A stretch of 17,037 nucleotides of DNA, from NCBI GenBank assembly GCA_002497895.1, contig DAFD01000109.1, positions 2,140 through 19,176 of the forward strand, written 5' to 3'. The position numbers and the translations under genes were made by a program. The stretch is from Euryarchaeota archaeon UBA175. Lineage in GTDB: Archaea; Thermoplasmatota; Poseidoniia; Poseidoniales; Thalassarchaeaceae. Shown in pieces: positions 1 through 7,609 of this stretch; positions within the stretch are counted from its first letter, which is position 1, and each line of letters begins with the position of its first letter. Below the pieces are notes generated by a model that was not told where the DNA came from, made no database searches, and worked only from the letters and a program-made list of their open reading frames with translations.

Positions 1-1613
1 ATAAATCCGAAGAATCCGAAGAACTCAGTGGTCTTCGATGCTGGGATTAGCATGCCGAATAAACTGCGAGCCTGTGCTCCAGCAGTTCCCATTACCATTC
101 CAACCATCATTCCAAGTAAAATCCATTGAAAGTTAACTCCAAATCCTGCGGGACCCCAAACATTGTCTCTCAGGAAGTTAGGCCACCAATCCACCATACC
201 GCCTTCAATAATTGAGGGGTGCCCATCTCCTACCGATGCGCTTTCATCCAACTCTCCACCACTAAATGAGAAAGAGAATCTGTGTTCAGTCATTTGATCC
301 ATTTCAATGGCCAATAAGCCTGCATCCTCTAGGTTCAGAGAGGTTCTTTCATCCTCTCCCTCTTTCAAGAAAGAGAGGAAACTATCTCTGAATTCTGCAT
401 CCCCGGCTCCTTCTTTACTCACCCATCCATCTACTCCTTTATCATAGAGCGTGGAGAGTTCGTAAACACCCTCGTCTTCGTTCCAATCATATTGAAAATC
501 ATATCTTTCATGGTCATCATCAAGATCTAGGGGTGCAAATCCAACCGCTAGTACGGCAACTACGCAGTAAACCGAAAGAGCAGCTCCAAGGATTTTTTTG
601 GTACCATGTTTAGAAGCCAGACGGCCACCTATTACTGACATCGGGATAGCGGTGATATTGACCATTAGTAATAGTACGAAATTCATAGCCGGATTAATTC
701 TTAGAACCGAATCCGCAAAAGCTGAGGCCATTGCTCCAATGGTATTGATGCCATCATAGAATAGAAGATATCCAATTAAGTAAGTTACCAATACTTTGTA
801 CTTCTTTATTTCCTTGAATGTTTTACCAACTTCTCTGAATCCGTCAATCATTGCTTCAGTCAAAGATTCGTACTCAGTGGGATTGGGAATTTCAGGCTCA
901 GGTGTATTCTTGAAAATTGGCATTCCAAAACCTAACCACCATAGTGCACTGGTGATGAAGACGAAGCTAAGTATCGGAGGGCTCCAACTTGTGGAAAGTC
1001 CAAAGAAACCAGTCGTCCCGACGACTAAGTGTACGATTAGTAGTAGTGAACCTCCAGCATAACCGTAGGCATATCCCCAACTAGAAACATGATCCATTAA
1101 TCGATAATCTGCAAGATAGGGCATGAAAGCATAGTAGATTACATTCCCTCCTGCAAATCCAATATTTCCAATGACTAAACAGATTGCTAGGAATTTCCAC
1201 GATGAATCCTCTCCCATGAAAGGTGAGATTCCCATTAATGCAGTAAATACGATGCCAATAATCGTGTAAATCCACAAAATTTTCTTCTTTATCGGCATTC
1301 GATCTGCTACAGCACCAAGAATCGGACTACTAATTGCAACAAACATACTAGATATTGCTAGCACAATAGCATAGAATCCATCACCGGTAACTTCCCATCC
1401 AGCATACTCTTTCCCACCCCCTGTGGCTAGATTGAACATACTGGATAGCAGGAAGGGGACTACTACGGTAAGAACAGTGAGTGCAAAGGCTTGATTGGCC
1501 CAGTCGTACCAATACCAACTCTTCAGAGATTTTTTCTCTTCAGCACTCATTTTGTCGAGCAAATTATCGACTAATTCTGATTTCGAACCCCCACTATCCG
1601 AAACAGATTCCAT
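1..1613 (-). CDS. Atg22/UMF1-like MFS transporter, C-terminus cut by window edge
   Basis: Polytopic inner-membrane transporter of the major facilitator superfamily, closest in my reading to the Atg22/UMF1 (vacuole effluxer-like) group; substrate unknown. The frame is open for 537 codons from ATG at 1613 to the window edge. Visible signatures are WYWYDWANQAF (residues 33-43), GAVADRMPIKKK in the loop after helix 2-3, a SSWGYAYGYAGG segment, GGRLASKHGTKK, and near the edge GAQARSLFGMLIP followed by EFFGFFGF, which resembles the family's conserved C-terminal half. An acidic hydrophilic insertion of about 130 residues (encoded by roughly 150-540) separates two membrane segments and makes the protein longer than usual for the family. 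It is divergent from the radical SAM gene with 81 bases between them; TAATTTG about 27 bases before the ATG could be a TATA box for a leaderless message. Its GC content is clearly lower than that of the next gene. Confidence 0.75.
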   Translation of the reverse strand, partial: MESVSDSGGSKSELVDNLLDKMSAEEKKSLKSWYWYDWANQAFALTVLTVVVPFLLSSMFNLATGGGKEYAGWEVTGDGFYAIVLAISSMFVAISSPILGAVADRMPIKKKILWIYTIIGIVFTALMGISPFMGEDSSWKFLAICLVIGNIGFAGGNVIYYAFMPYLADYRLMDHVSSWGYAYGYAGGSLLLIVHLVVGTTGFFGLSTSWSPPILSFVFITSALWWLGFGMPIFKNTPEPEIPNPTEYESLTEAMIDGFREVGKTFKEIKKYKVLVTYLIGYLLFYDGINTIGAMASAFADSVLRINPAMNFVLLLMVNITAIPMSVIGGRLASKHGTKKILGAALSVYCVVAVLAVGFAPLDLDDDHERYDFQYDWNEDEGVYELSTLYDKGVDGWVSKEGAGDAEFRDSFLSFLKEGEDERTSLNLEDAGLLAIEMDQMTEHRFSFSFSGGELDESASVGDGHPSIIEGGMVDWWPNFLRDNVWGPAGFGVNFQWILLGMMVGMVMGTAGAQARSLFGMLIPASKTTEFFGFFGF

Positions 1614-1694
1614 ACCACTTACGATGCGAGCAGGCAAATTAGGTTGACCTATTGGACCCGTCAGAATCAAGTCGGGGTTCAGAGCCGATAAATC

Positions 1695-2828
1695 ATGGGA
1701 GATGCCTGTGGTGTGATGGGCGACGGCTCACCCGCCGTCAAGATTCATCATTTGGTCAAGGCGCCAGAGAACACCGCAGCATCGATATCTCGTCGAGAGT
1801 CTTGGGACGCAAGCAAGCCCGCGACAGTCTATGTGACTCCTGAGCGAATGCCAGACGGCACGCCATGCCAAGCCGCGACTGTGATTCTCAGAACTCGCGG
1901 ATGTGCTTGGTGGTGGAAGTCTGGATGCACCTTTTGTGGCTACTTCAACGACGTACGCGATGATGTGACTGCAGACAATCTCTTCGCGCAGTGGGATGCT
2001 GCAAAGAAGCAAACCAAGGACTTCAAAGGATGCACGATGGTCAAGGTCTACACTTCTGGGACCTTCTTCGAAGACCAAGAGAATCCAGTCGAGTGGCAAG
2101 AACACGTCCTGCGGGAGACTCACGAGATGGGTCTACACCTCATCGTCGAAGCCCAAGCACACATGTGCAAGCCAGAGAAACTCGCCTTCCTCGCCAAGCA
2201 CAATCCGAACACTACAGTTGCAATCGGACTCGAGGCTTACGACGACGCAGTACTACGATTTCACGTCAATAAGGGATTCTCAACGAAGACCTGGCGCAAG
2301 TCGGTAGCTGACCTCCGCACCAACGGTCTTCGAGTCAAAACCTACCTGATTTTCAAGCCCCCATTCATGAGTGAGGGCGACGCCCTCGAACACACTTCAA
2401 AGTGGCTCATCGAAGTCGCGCCGCTCTCCGACGAAGTATCGATCAACCCGATGAACATCCAAAATCGAACCATCGTCGACCGCCTCTTCCGCAATCGAGA
2501 GTACCGCCCGCCATGGCTGTGGTCACTGGTCGAGATGATCCAGCGAACCCACGAAGCCACCGCAGAGCACGACGCCCGCATCATCGTTCATCCAACTGCG
2601 GGCGGCAAAATCCGCGGCGCCCACAATTGTGGCAATTGCGATAAGCACGTGGTCGCCGCAATAGAACGCTACTCAGTCTCCCGTAATCTAGCTGAATTCA
2701 AAGGACTCGAATGCGATTGTAAGGCCGTCTGGTCTGCAGAAATCAATTCAGATCTCACATTCCCTACTCCACTAGGGTCAGGGCGCGACCGCAGAGGCAA
2801 CCGCGTTGACCTAATGCGAGCGCCCTGA
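1695..2828 (+). CDS. raSEA: Radical SAM enzyme, RaSEA-like (archaeosine tRNA biosynthesis)
   Basis: Probable lyase partner of ArcS in making archaeosine at position 15 of archaeal tRNA: ArcS adds lysine to the preQ0 base and RaSEA cleaves it with SAM-radical chemistry (family knowledge). The 377-residue protein has a three-cysteine cluster motif C70-x7-C78-x2-C81 inside RGCAWWWKSGCTFCGYFND, as expected for a 4Fe-4S/SAM site with family-specific spacing, then a TIM-barrel-like middle (VEAQAHM, GLEAYDDAVLRFHVNKG, VKTYLIFKPPFM). The C-terminus has a second cysteine group, C312, C315, C340 and C342 (HNCGNCDKH ... LECDCKAVW), which is typical of this radical SAM group. It stands alone; no arcS or tgt gene is visible. 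The ATG at 1695 has no clear ribosome binding site, so the message may be leaderless. Family assignment is from motif recall; a different Elp3-like radical SAM subfamily is the main alternative. Confidence 0.8.
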   Translation: MGDACGVMGDGSPAVKIHHLVKAPENTAASISRRESWDASKPATVYVTPERMPDGTPCQAATVILRTRGCAWWWKSGCTFCGYFNDVRDDVTADNLFAQWDAAKKQTKDFKGCTMVKVYTSGTFFEDQENPVEWQEHVLRETHEMGLHLIVEAQAHMCKPEKLAFLAKHNPNTTVAIGLEAYDDAVLRFHVNKGFSTKTWRKSVADLRTNGLRVKTYLIFKPPFMSEGDALEHTSKWLIEVAPLSDEVSINPMNIQNRTIVDRLFRNREYRPPWLWSLVEMIQRTHEATAEHDARIIVHPTAGGKIRGAHNCGNCDKHVVAAIERYSVSRNLAEFKGLECDCKAVWSAEINSDLTFPTPLGSGRDRRGNRVDLMRAP

Positions 2829-2831
2829 GTT

Positions 2832-2848
2832 GAGGGACTACGTCCCTC
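2832..2848 (+). terminator. Hairpin after RaSEA-like gene
   Basis: GAGGGAC-TAC-GTCCCTC is a perfect 7-bp stem with a 3-base loop that starts 3 bases after the TGA at 2826-2828. No T-run follows. It may be a 3' end stabiliser or a pause/termination aid. Archaeal termination does not normally need a hairpin, so the function is uncertain. Confidence 0.4.
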
Positions 2849-2855
2849 GCCCAAT

Positions 2856-2866
2856 GCTTAAGGGCG
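2856..2866 (+). promoter_or_regulatory. Candidate TATA-like element for the 2919-4851 operon
   Basis: GCTTAAGGGCG lies about 60 bases before the ATG at 2919 and resembles GCTTAAAGAGG in the secE promoter element of this window. With archaeal spacing the start site would fall near 2882-2886, giving a leader of about 35 bases. This is pattern matching only. Confidence 0.3.
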
Positions 2867-2918
2867 AATCTATGGTGGTCAGCCCGTCCACGAAGTATTG
2901 TGGGTAAGTGGTGTCTCG

Positions 2919-3176
2919 ATGGCAAATGACGACGGATTCCTACAAGGCGATAACGAACCTGCGGCTTCAAGGGTGATATTAGTCGGAGCATTGGTCTCCG
3001 CTCTCATCTTCATGGTGGTCTTCAGTATCCTCTACCCAGGTCAGAATTACCCCGTGATTTCCGACTTCGAAACCTTTGGTGCACTTACCGGCGGAATCTG
3101 GTTTTTCATCCTTGGAGCGATGTTTGGAATCTTCGCGATTCTGGCTACGATGATTACGGAGGCCACTCGCGAGTGA
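2919..3176 (+). CDS. Small two-helix membrane protein, partner of oxidase-like protein
   Basis: An 85-residue protein of unknown function. The ATG at 2919 (MANDDGFLQG) was preferred to an upstream in-frame TTG at 2898 because it gives a short acidic N-terminus ahead of the first helix. It has two predicted membrane helices (about residues 18-38 and 58-79) joined by a short polar loop with PGQNYPVISDFE, and a charged tail. Its stop codon overlaps the ribosome binding site of the next gene (GAGTGAGGTGATTGTG), so the two are almost certainly co-transcribed and translationally coupled. Size and position suit a small accessory subunit of the large membrane protein that follows, but no sequence motif proves this. 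Confidence 0.7.
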   Translation: MANDDGFLQGDNEPAASRVILVGALVSALIFMVVFSILYPGQNYPVISDFETFGALTGGIWFFILGAMFGIFAILATMITEATRE

Positions 3177-3186
3177 GGTGATTGTG

Positions 3187-4851
3187 ATGGATTCGATACT
3201 CTCAACCTTAGCAGTTTTCTGGGCTTGCGCCCTCATTTTCTACCTCCTCGTCCATCGTGGACTGTGGATTTTCTCTGACGTTGCCCGTGGCATGGGGATG
3301 TTCATGCTCGAGAAGGCTCTCGGCCCTGGAATCGAATTAGTCGAGGGCCGTTCAGGCTCTGCAGCAAGAGCATGGATTGTTCAGTCAGCCCTGTGGCTGA
3401 TGCTCGGTGGGCTATTCACCTTCGAGGGTTTTTGGCTTGCTCACGACCCTACTGCTCTGCACTCACTCAGTGCTTGGGGATATGACCCGACCGCCGAGAC
3501 ACTGGCTGCTACCGGCAAGGCCGTGACTGCCTTCGGTGGAGTCACGATGGCAATTATCGGCTGCGGTCTGCACATTCTCCCCAAGTTGCTAGGAACTGAT
3601 TTGGCGAGTGAGCGTAACGGTACTCTCGTCTCCTTCCTTTACTCAGGGTCAGTTGTAGTGATGATAATCGGCTCGCACGACCCTGTAATTCTGGGAGTCA
3701 AGGTTCTCATTATCGGCACAGGCATCCATATTCTGGCTATTACTGCAATCGTAATCAACCAACTACTGACACTCGCCAATCGTTCGGGTTCAATCTCTTT
3801 ACCGGCTTGGTTGATTCTCTTCGGATTGATGTCTGAATCGTTCAACCTGATCGCAGGAATTGCCACCGGTGCTATCACCGATGGCGATGGCCAGTGGCTG
3901 ATGTATAGAATTCAGTCTGGTGGATTCTTCTTCCTCTCAACCGCTGGTGTAGTACTCTATGCTACGAGTGTGGCGAGCGGTAATGCTCTGTGGTCGCGTT
4001 CACTAGTCGGTGCCACTCTATTCGGCGGCTTGTTCACTCTACAGCCTCTGGGATCTCGTGAAGGCTCGCTAGTTGCGGACCTCTTCGGTCTCGATGCTGG
4101 CGAGATGGCAATGGGTCAGAGCGACATGGTCGTCTCAAGCTTCTTGCTGGCGTTAGCTGCAATTCCAGTGATTGCCTTCTGCGCTAATGCAATGTTGACG
4201 ATGCGCGGTGGTAATTCTTCTGGCGCCAACCCAAATATGGCAGGCTTGGCTGAAATGAATCTCGGTGTTATAGCGATGATTCCTGTCTTCGTTGGGGCCT
4301 TGTTTGTTCAGACAGATTCGGTCTCCGGGACCGATGCTCTAACTGGTATTGCTGGAACCATCGATGAAATGGGTCGTTGGGCTGTCTTAGTGCCACTGAA
4401 CTTCGGTGCTGCTCTAGCCCTGTATCCGTCGATTACTGGTCGCCAGTTAGCTTCGGCTAGCCGCGCCCGAACCGCTTTCTGGCTGATGTCGAGCGGCGTG
4501 CTACTGGGATTGATGGTGACTCTGACATCGAATGCCATCGATATTGCTCTACTCGATGCTGGCGTTCTTGATCCGTCGAGCCTGGCTCACGACTTAGCTG
4601 TGGCTGGCTCGGTAATATTCTACTTCGTAGTAATCGCAATGATTCTGCACTGCATGAACATGGTCAGCGGACTATTCCGTGGGCAAATCGTTGGAGAGGG
4701 TGATGAGGGCGCTTCGAGCATCCAGGTGGATAGTTACAATCTCGCTTCGCCAACGACGGTGGCTCGAATCTTGGGCTCTGGCGCTGGAATGGACACTGTC
4801 ATCGTGCCGGTCGGTGAATCTGATGAGGCTGGTTCGGCGACCGACCTTTGA
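3187..4851 (+). CDS. Polytopic membrane protein resembling heme-copper oxidase subunit I without metal ligands
   Basis: A 554-residue protein starting at ATG 3187, with GAGGTGA 5-6 bases upstream; GTG at 3178 is a less likely start. About 13 membrane helices: one extra N-terminal helix (3-22), then a 12-helix core and a 55-residue hydrophilic tail. Several stretches recall CcoN/NorB-type subunit I: HILPKLLGTDL after helix 2 (residues 129-139), QWLMYRIQSGGFFFLSTAGVVLY in the helix 6 region (236-258), and NFGAALALYPSITGRQL (405-421), which mirrors the GAIYYLVPxLxGRxL pattern after helix 10. The histidines that bind heme and CuB at the start of helix 2 and in helices 6, 7 and 10 are not present; the few histidines (for example 129, 164, 181, 468 and 488) lie elsewhere. 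If the fold match is right, this is a non-catalytic paralogue. The family call is inference; an unrelated polytopic protein is possible. Confidence 0.5.
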   Translation: MDSILSTLAVFWACALIFYLLVHRGLWIFSDVARGMGMFMLEKALGPGIELVEGRSGSAARAWIVQSALWLMLGGLFTFEGFWLAHDPTALHSLSAWGYDPTAETLAATGKAVTAFGGVTMAIIGCGLHILPKLLGTDLASERNGTLVSFLYSGSVVVMIIGSHDPVILGVKVLIIGTGIHILAITAIVINQLLTLANRSGSISLPAWLILFGLMSESFNLIAGIATGAITDGDGQWLMYRIQSGGFFFLSTAGVVLYATSVASGNALWSRSLVGATLFGGLFTLQPLGSREGSLVADLFGLDAGEMAMGQSDMVVSSFLLALAAIPVIAFCANAMLTMRGGNSSGANPNMAGLAEMNLGVIAMIPVFVGALFVQTDSVSGTDALTGIAGTIDEMGRWAVLVPLNFGAALALYPSITGRQLASASRARTAFWLMSSGVLLGLMVTLTSNAIDIALLDAGVLDPSSLAHDLAVAGSVIFYFVVIAMILHCMNMVSGLFRGQIVGEGDEGASSIQVDSYNLASPTTVARILGSGAGMDTVIVPVGESDEAGSATDL

Positions 4852-4859
4852 GTCGGTTG
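4838..4859 (+). terminator. Hairpin spanning the stop codon of the oxidase-like gene
   Basis: CGACCGAC (4838-4845) can pair with GTCGGTTG (4852-4859), 8 bp with one G-T pair, leaving a 6-base loop CTTTGA that contains the TGA stop. It belongs to the set of gene-end hairpins in this window. Confidence 0.3.
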
Positions 4860-4921
4860 ATTCCGGAAGGTCAGACCGTCAAGTTGAGGGGTAAGCCTCC
4901 TTGTTGCAAACGAGGGATGAC

Positions 4922-6205
4922 ATGAGGATTGGACTGGTCGGCAAGCCAAATGTGGGTAAGTCCACGACATTCTCTGCCTTGACGCAGACTCCTGTGGACA
5001 TCGCCAATTACCCCTTCACAACTATCGAGCCGAATGTCGGTGTATCGTGGATTCCACTGAGGGAACCGTGTGCTTGCGCGGCTATGCGTGCTAAACGTGA
5101 GTCTGATGGAAGGCTTGAGAAAACAACTTCTGACGACCCTCGAGGGGGTAGCATTTGCACACCAAACACAGGTTCTTGCGTCGGCCACAATCGATTGGTT
5201 CCAGTGACTCTTGTCGATGTGGCCGGACTGGTTCCCGGCGCTCACGAAGGGCGTGGGCGAGGAAATCAATTCCTCTCCGATCTCGCACGCTGTGATGCGC
5301 TAATCCAAGTTGTCGATGTATCTGGTTCGACCGATCTTGAGGGTAATCCGGTCGGCGAGGGTGGTTCTGATCCAGTCGAGGAGCACGAATTCCTGCTCGG
5401 TGAGTTGGATGCATGGATTCGGGGTATCATCGAATCGAGTTGGCAGCGCGGTGCTCGCCGTGTTCAATCCGAGGGAGAGAAAGCCCTCACTACCTATCTT
5501 CACGATCAATTGAGTGGTATCGGTGCTAGTGAATTACAAGTTACTGCCGGAATCGCAGCGGTAGGCTCGAAGCACCCCGATGCTGGAGTGCCATGGTCAT
5601 GGGGGGAAGCGGAGTTGACTACACTCGCGAAGACGGTTAGAGCCGCCCTATTCCCAATCTGCGTGGCAGCTAACAAAGCCGACCGAGCTAATGATGGAGT
5701 GTGGGCTAATCTAGCGGAAATCGTTGAATCAGCAGGAGGAATCCTCGTACCGACCAGTGCTGAAGCCGAACTTGCGCTTAGCAGGGCAAGTGTGGCTGGC
5801 CTTATCGAGCACCGGCCCGGTGGTGGATTCACCATCAGTGCTGAGGGCGAAGCAAAACTCTCCGAGGCCCAGCGAATGGCGCTGTCCTCGATCGGTGAAT
5901 CACTCTCGAGATGGTCTGGAGGAGGATTAGTCGGTCTCGTCGGTGACATTGTCTTCGATAGACTCGACCGGCGAGTTGCATATCCTGTGCAGGATGAGAC
6001 TCATTGGGTCGATGGCGAAGGTAACATCCTGCCCGATGCGATTCTCATACCAGAAGGAACCACGGCGAAGGGACTAGCTTACGCGGTTCACAGTGACTTG
6101 GGAGACGGCTTCATTCGCGCTACTGATGCTCGCAGTGGTCGTGTTATTGGAGCTGAGCATGAAGTCCAAAACGGCGATGTAATCCGAATTCACGCCAAGT
6201 CTTGA
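4922..6205 (+). CDS. ychF: YchF/OLA1-type GTPase, archaeal form
   Basis: A translation-associated P-loop GTPase of the Obg/YchF group, 427 residues. It starts at ATG 4922 (MRIGLVGKPNVGKS), preceded by GAGGGATGAC; the in-frame TTG at 4901 would only add seven residues before the P-loop strand. Motifs: G1 GKPNVGKS (7-14), a G2-region NYPFTTIEPNVGV (29-41), G3 DVAGLVPGAHEGRGRGNQFL (99-118), G4 NKAD (251-254) and a C-terminal TGS domain (about 346-427, ending GDVIRIHAKS). NKxD in place of the bacterial NxxE suggests GTP rather than ATP preference, as in archaeal family members. Between G2 and G3 there is a cysteine-bearing insertion (C50, C52, C79, C86), here about 25 residues longer than I expect for archaeal homologues. 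It converges with the gene ending at 6211. Confidence 0.9.
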   Translation: MRIGLVGKPNVGKSTTFSALTQTPVDIANYPFTTIEPNVGVSWIPLREPCACAAMRAKRESDGRLEKTTSDDPRGGSICTPNTGSCVGHNRLVPVTLVDVAGLVPGAHEGRGRGNQFLSDLARCDALIQVVDVSGSTDLEGNPVGEGGSDPVEEHEFLLGELDAWIRGIIESSWQRGARRVQSEGEKALTTYLHDQLSGIGASELQVTAGIAAVGSKHPDAGVPWSWGEAELTTLAKTVRAALFPICVAANKADRANDGVWANLAEIVESAGGILVPTSAEAELALSRASVAGLIEHRPGGGFTISAEGEAKLSEAQRMALSSIGESLSRWSGGGLVGLVGDIVFDRLDRRVAYPVQDETHWVDGEGNILPDAILIPEGTTAKGLAYAVHSDLGDGFIRATDARSGRVIGAEHEVQNGDVIRIHAKS

Positions 6206-6231
6206 GCCGTTCACAGATCGACGATCGGCTC
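6204..6231. terminator. Hairpin across the convergent gene ends
   Basis: GAGCCG (6204-6209) pairs with CGGCTC (6226-6231) around a 16-base loop that includes ATCGACGAT. The structure spans the ychF stop (6203-6205) and the stop of the minus-strand gene (6211-6213), so it could act in both directions. Only five bases separate the two coding regions. Confidence 0.3.
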
Positions 6232-6894
6232 GAGCACGACCTCGTAAGTAACAGCCGTCCAAGTGATATCGTAATCCTCGTTACTATCGACAAAGCCTCC
6301 GATTCCCGGCGGGGCACTGATATCAGCAGTAATCGTCAGTGCCCAAGTTCCACGTCCAAATCCGCCATCGTTCCACTCGGCGCGAATATCACCCTCGCTG
6401 ACATCCTCAATCTGATATGACTCACCGGTGTAATTGCTCGTCACATCCCAACCCATAGTGAATCCTGAATTGCCTCCACCACAAGTTCCAGAGTCACTCT
6501 GATCATCAAACTCGCCGTCTACTCCAGACACATCGCTAGTACCATCGACTGAATCTGAGAATCCCGGTCCTGGATCGTCATTATCGTTGCAAGTCACAAA
6601 GACTTCGACATAACCGATGAAAAATTCACTCTCGACGTCGAAGAATGAGTCGTGAGAGTCGCCGTCGCCGAGGTTCACCGATTCACTCAATTCGATGGTA
6701 ACCTCGTTGAACGTAACGACCCATCCTCCACGAGCCCCTCCACCTGATGAGGAAGCCAAGAGGTCATCATCGATGAGGCTGGGCATGACTTGGAAGTAGA
6801 GTGGAAAGACAATCATGAAGGCGATTGAAATGCCGAGCATAGCCTGCTTACGCGGGGTGTCGATCAGACTCTCGAAGTCCATCTTGCTCGCCAT
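6211..6894 (-). CDS. Unknown membrane-anchored acidic exported protein
   Basis: A 227-residue protein from ATG 6894 (MASKMDFES); an upstream in-frame ATG at 6918 would add eight residues, and neither has an obvious ribosome binding site. A short basic/polar N-terminus (DTPRKQAM) leads into one hydrophobic segment (about residues 17-38, LGISIAFMIVFPLYFQVMPSLI), consistent with an uncleaved signal anchor and an extracellular remainder. The outer part is very acidic and rich in Asp, Ser and Gly, with two cysteines (in VTCNDNDDPGPG and SGTCGGGNSG) flanking a segment of Asp/Ser repeats, so a disulfide-closed, possibly Ca2+-binding loop is conceivable. The last half looks like a beta-sandwich (GTWALTITADISAPP, ITWTAVTYEVVLE). 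No family recognised. It is the last gene of the long minus-strand block. Confidence 0.75.
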   Translation of the reverse strand: MASKMDFESLIDTPRKQAMLGISIAFMIVFPLYFQVMPSLIDDDLLASSSGGGARGGWVVTFNEVTIELSESVNLGDGDSHDSFFDVESEFFIGYVEVFVTCNDNDDPGPGFSDSVDGTSDVSGVDGEFDDQSDSGTCGGGNSGFTMGWDVTSNYTGESYQIEDVSEGDIRAEWNDGGFGRGTWALTITADISAPPGIGGFVDSNEDYDITWTAVTYEVVLEPIVDL

Positions 6895-6958
6895 TGGGTA
6901 CCTGCAATAGCCTATCAAGAAGCCTACGGGCTTGAGTCAGAAGCGCTCGAAAGCGGAC

Positions 6959-7435
6959 TCATTCTTCTTCCGTGAGCGCTTCTGTCCATTGCTTGACGTC
7001 GATTCCTTCGCGTCCAAAGTGGACGCGAGATCGTCGGTATTCGGGTAATAGGAAGCCGATGATCGACCTTTCCCCGAATGTCCATTGCCATGGGCATCGG
7101 GGAAGTCGAGAACTCCATTCATCGAGAATAGATTTCCACTCTTCTCCTTCGAGATGAGGTGGGATTTCAATCGAGATCCAAGTGATTCTGCCAGCTGAGC
7201 CGGGTACATTCGACCAAGTTCGCAGGCTCAGTCCTCGAGCCGAGCCTTCGAGTACCTCGATACCGAGGACTCGTGTCATCCGTGAAAGTGGCATAATGAT
7301 GGCGAAACGATGCACCATGCGAGACTCTTCCAAGCGACGCATGGACCATCCGCGCGACTCTCCGACTAATCTCAGAGCGCGGATGGCATCGGTCGGTGTC
7401 ACCGAGACAGGAATCTCAAGAAGACGCCCGACCAT
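6959..7435 (-). CDS. Unknown 158-residue protein downstream of rpl12
   Basis: A soluble protein with no membrane segment and no motif I can assign. It has an alpha/beta look: an N-terminal helix-rich part (TPTDAIRALRLVGESRGWSM), hydrophobic strands (FAIIMPLS, ITWISIEIPP), a tryptophan-rich middle (CPWQWTFGERSIIGFLLP) and an acidic C-terminus (WTEALTEEE). It starts at ATG 7435 without a ribosome binding site; a 9-bp hairpin lies just upstream at 7448-7472. The codon use and GC resemble those of the neighbours, which supports a real gene. It follows rpl12 after 174 bases and precedes the acidic membrane-anchored gene by about 64 bases, so it may be the tail of the ribosomal operon or a separate unit. 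Confidence 0.65.
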   Translation of the reverse strand: MVGRLLEIPVSVTPTDAIRALRLVGESRGWSMRRLEESRMVHRFAIIMPLSRMTRVLGIEVLEGSARGLSLRTWSNVPGSAGRITWISIEIPPHLEGEEWKSILDEWSSRLPRCPWQWTFGERSIIGFLLPEYRRSRVHFGREGIDVKQWTEALTEEE

Positions 7436-7447
7436 GTCGAGGGGTCA

Positions 7448-7472
7448 CACCAATCGGCCTTAGCGGTTGGTG
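7448..7472. other. 9-bp hairpin in the gap between rpl12 and the unknown gene
   Basis: CACCAATCG (7448-7456) pairs with CGGTTGGTG (7464-7472), including one G-T pair, with a 7-base loop. On the minus strand it sits 13 bases ahead of the start at 7435 and could shape that leader. The rest of the gap (7473-7609) is GC-rich and holds further pairings: GTCGTG 7478-7483 with CACGAC 7548-7553, GGGA 7496-7499 with TCCC 7511-7514, and GCGG 7515-7518 with CCGC 7522-7525. No tRNA, SRP RNA or other known RNA family could be recognised. Confidence 0.35.
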
Positions 7473-7560
7473 CGCGTGTCGTGAGGCCTGAACGAGGGAA
7501 GGGTGAGCAGTCCCGCGGCATCCGCCCGTTAGAGCGGCCAGCGTCCGCACGACCTGATAG

Positions 7561-7577
7561 CCACCGCTAGGCGGTGG
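7561..7577 (-). terminator. Hairpin after rpl12
   Basis: On the plus strand CCACCGC-TAG-GCGGTGG is a perfect 7-bp stem with a 3-base loop. It lies 33 bases beyond the rpl12 stop (7610-7612 on the minus strand). No T-run follows on the transcribed strand. It matches the style of the hairpins after the RaSEA-like and CDP-alcohol transferase genes. Confidence 0.4.
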
Positions 7578-7609
7578 TTGCAGGGTAGTGTTCTCGCTTA
7601 CTTCGCGCT

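Noticed and set aside
1081..1275. A short minus-strand frame in the transporter region
   Set aside because: It lies in a different frame of the transporter gene, which is open through the whole region with clear membrane helices and family motifs.
5506..5949. A 147-codon minus-strand frame inside ychF
   Set aside because: It overlaps the GTPase and TGS regions of a clearly real gene and has a Pro/Ser/Ala-rich antisense composition.
7484..7515. SRP RNA-like segment with GGGAAGGGTGAGCAG
   Set aside because: It recalls the GGAAGGxAGCAG of SRP helix 8, but flanking pairing, loop spacing and the overall length of the gap do not fit an archaeal SRP RNA.
7441..7600. A tRNA gene in the gap after rpl12
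   Set aside because: No TpsiC-arm consensus, no matching acceptor stem and no cloverleaf could be built on either strand.
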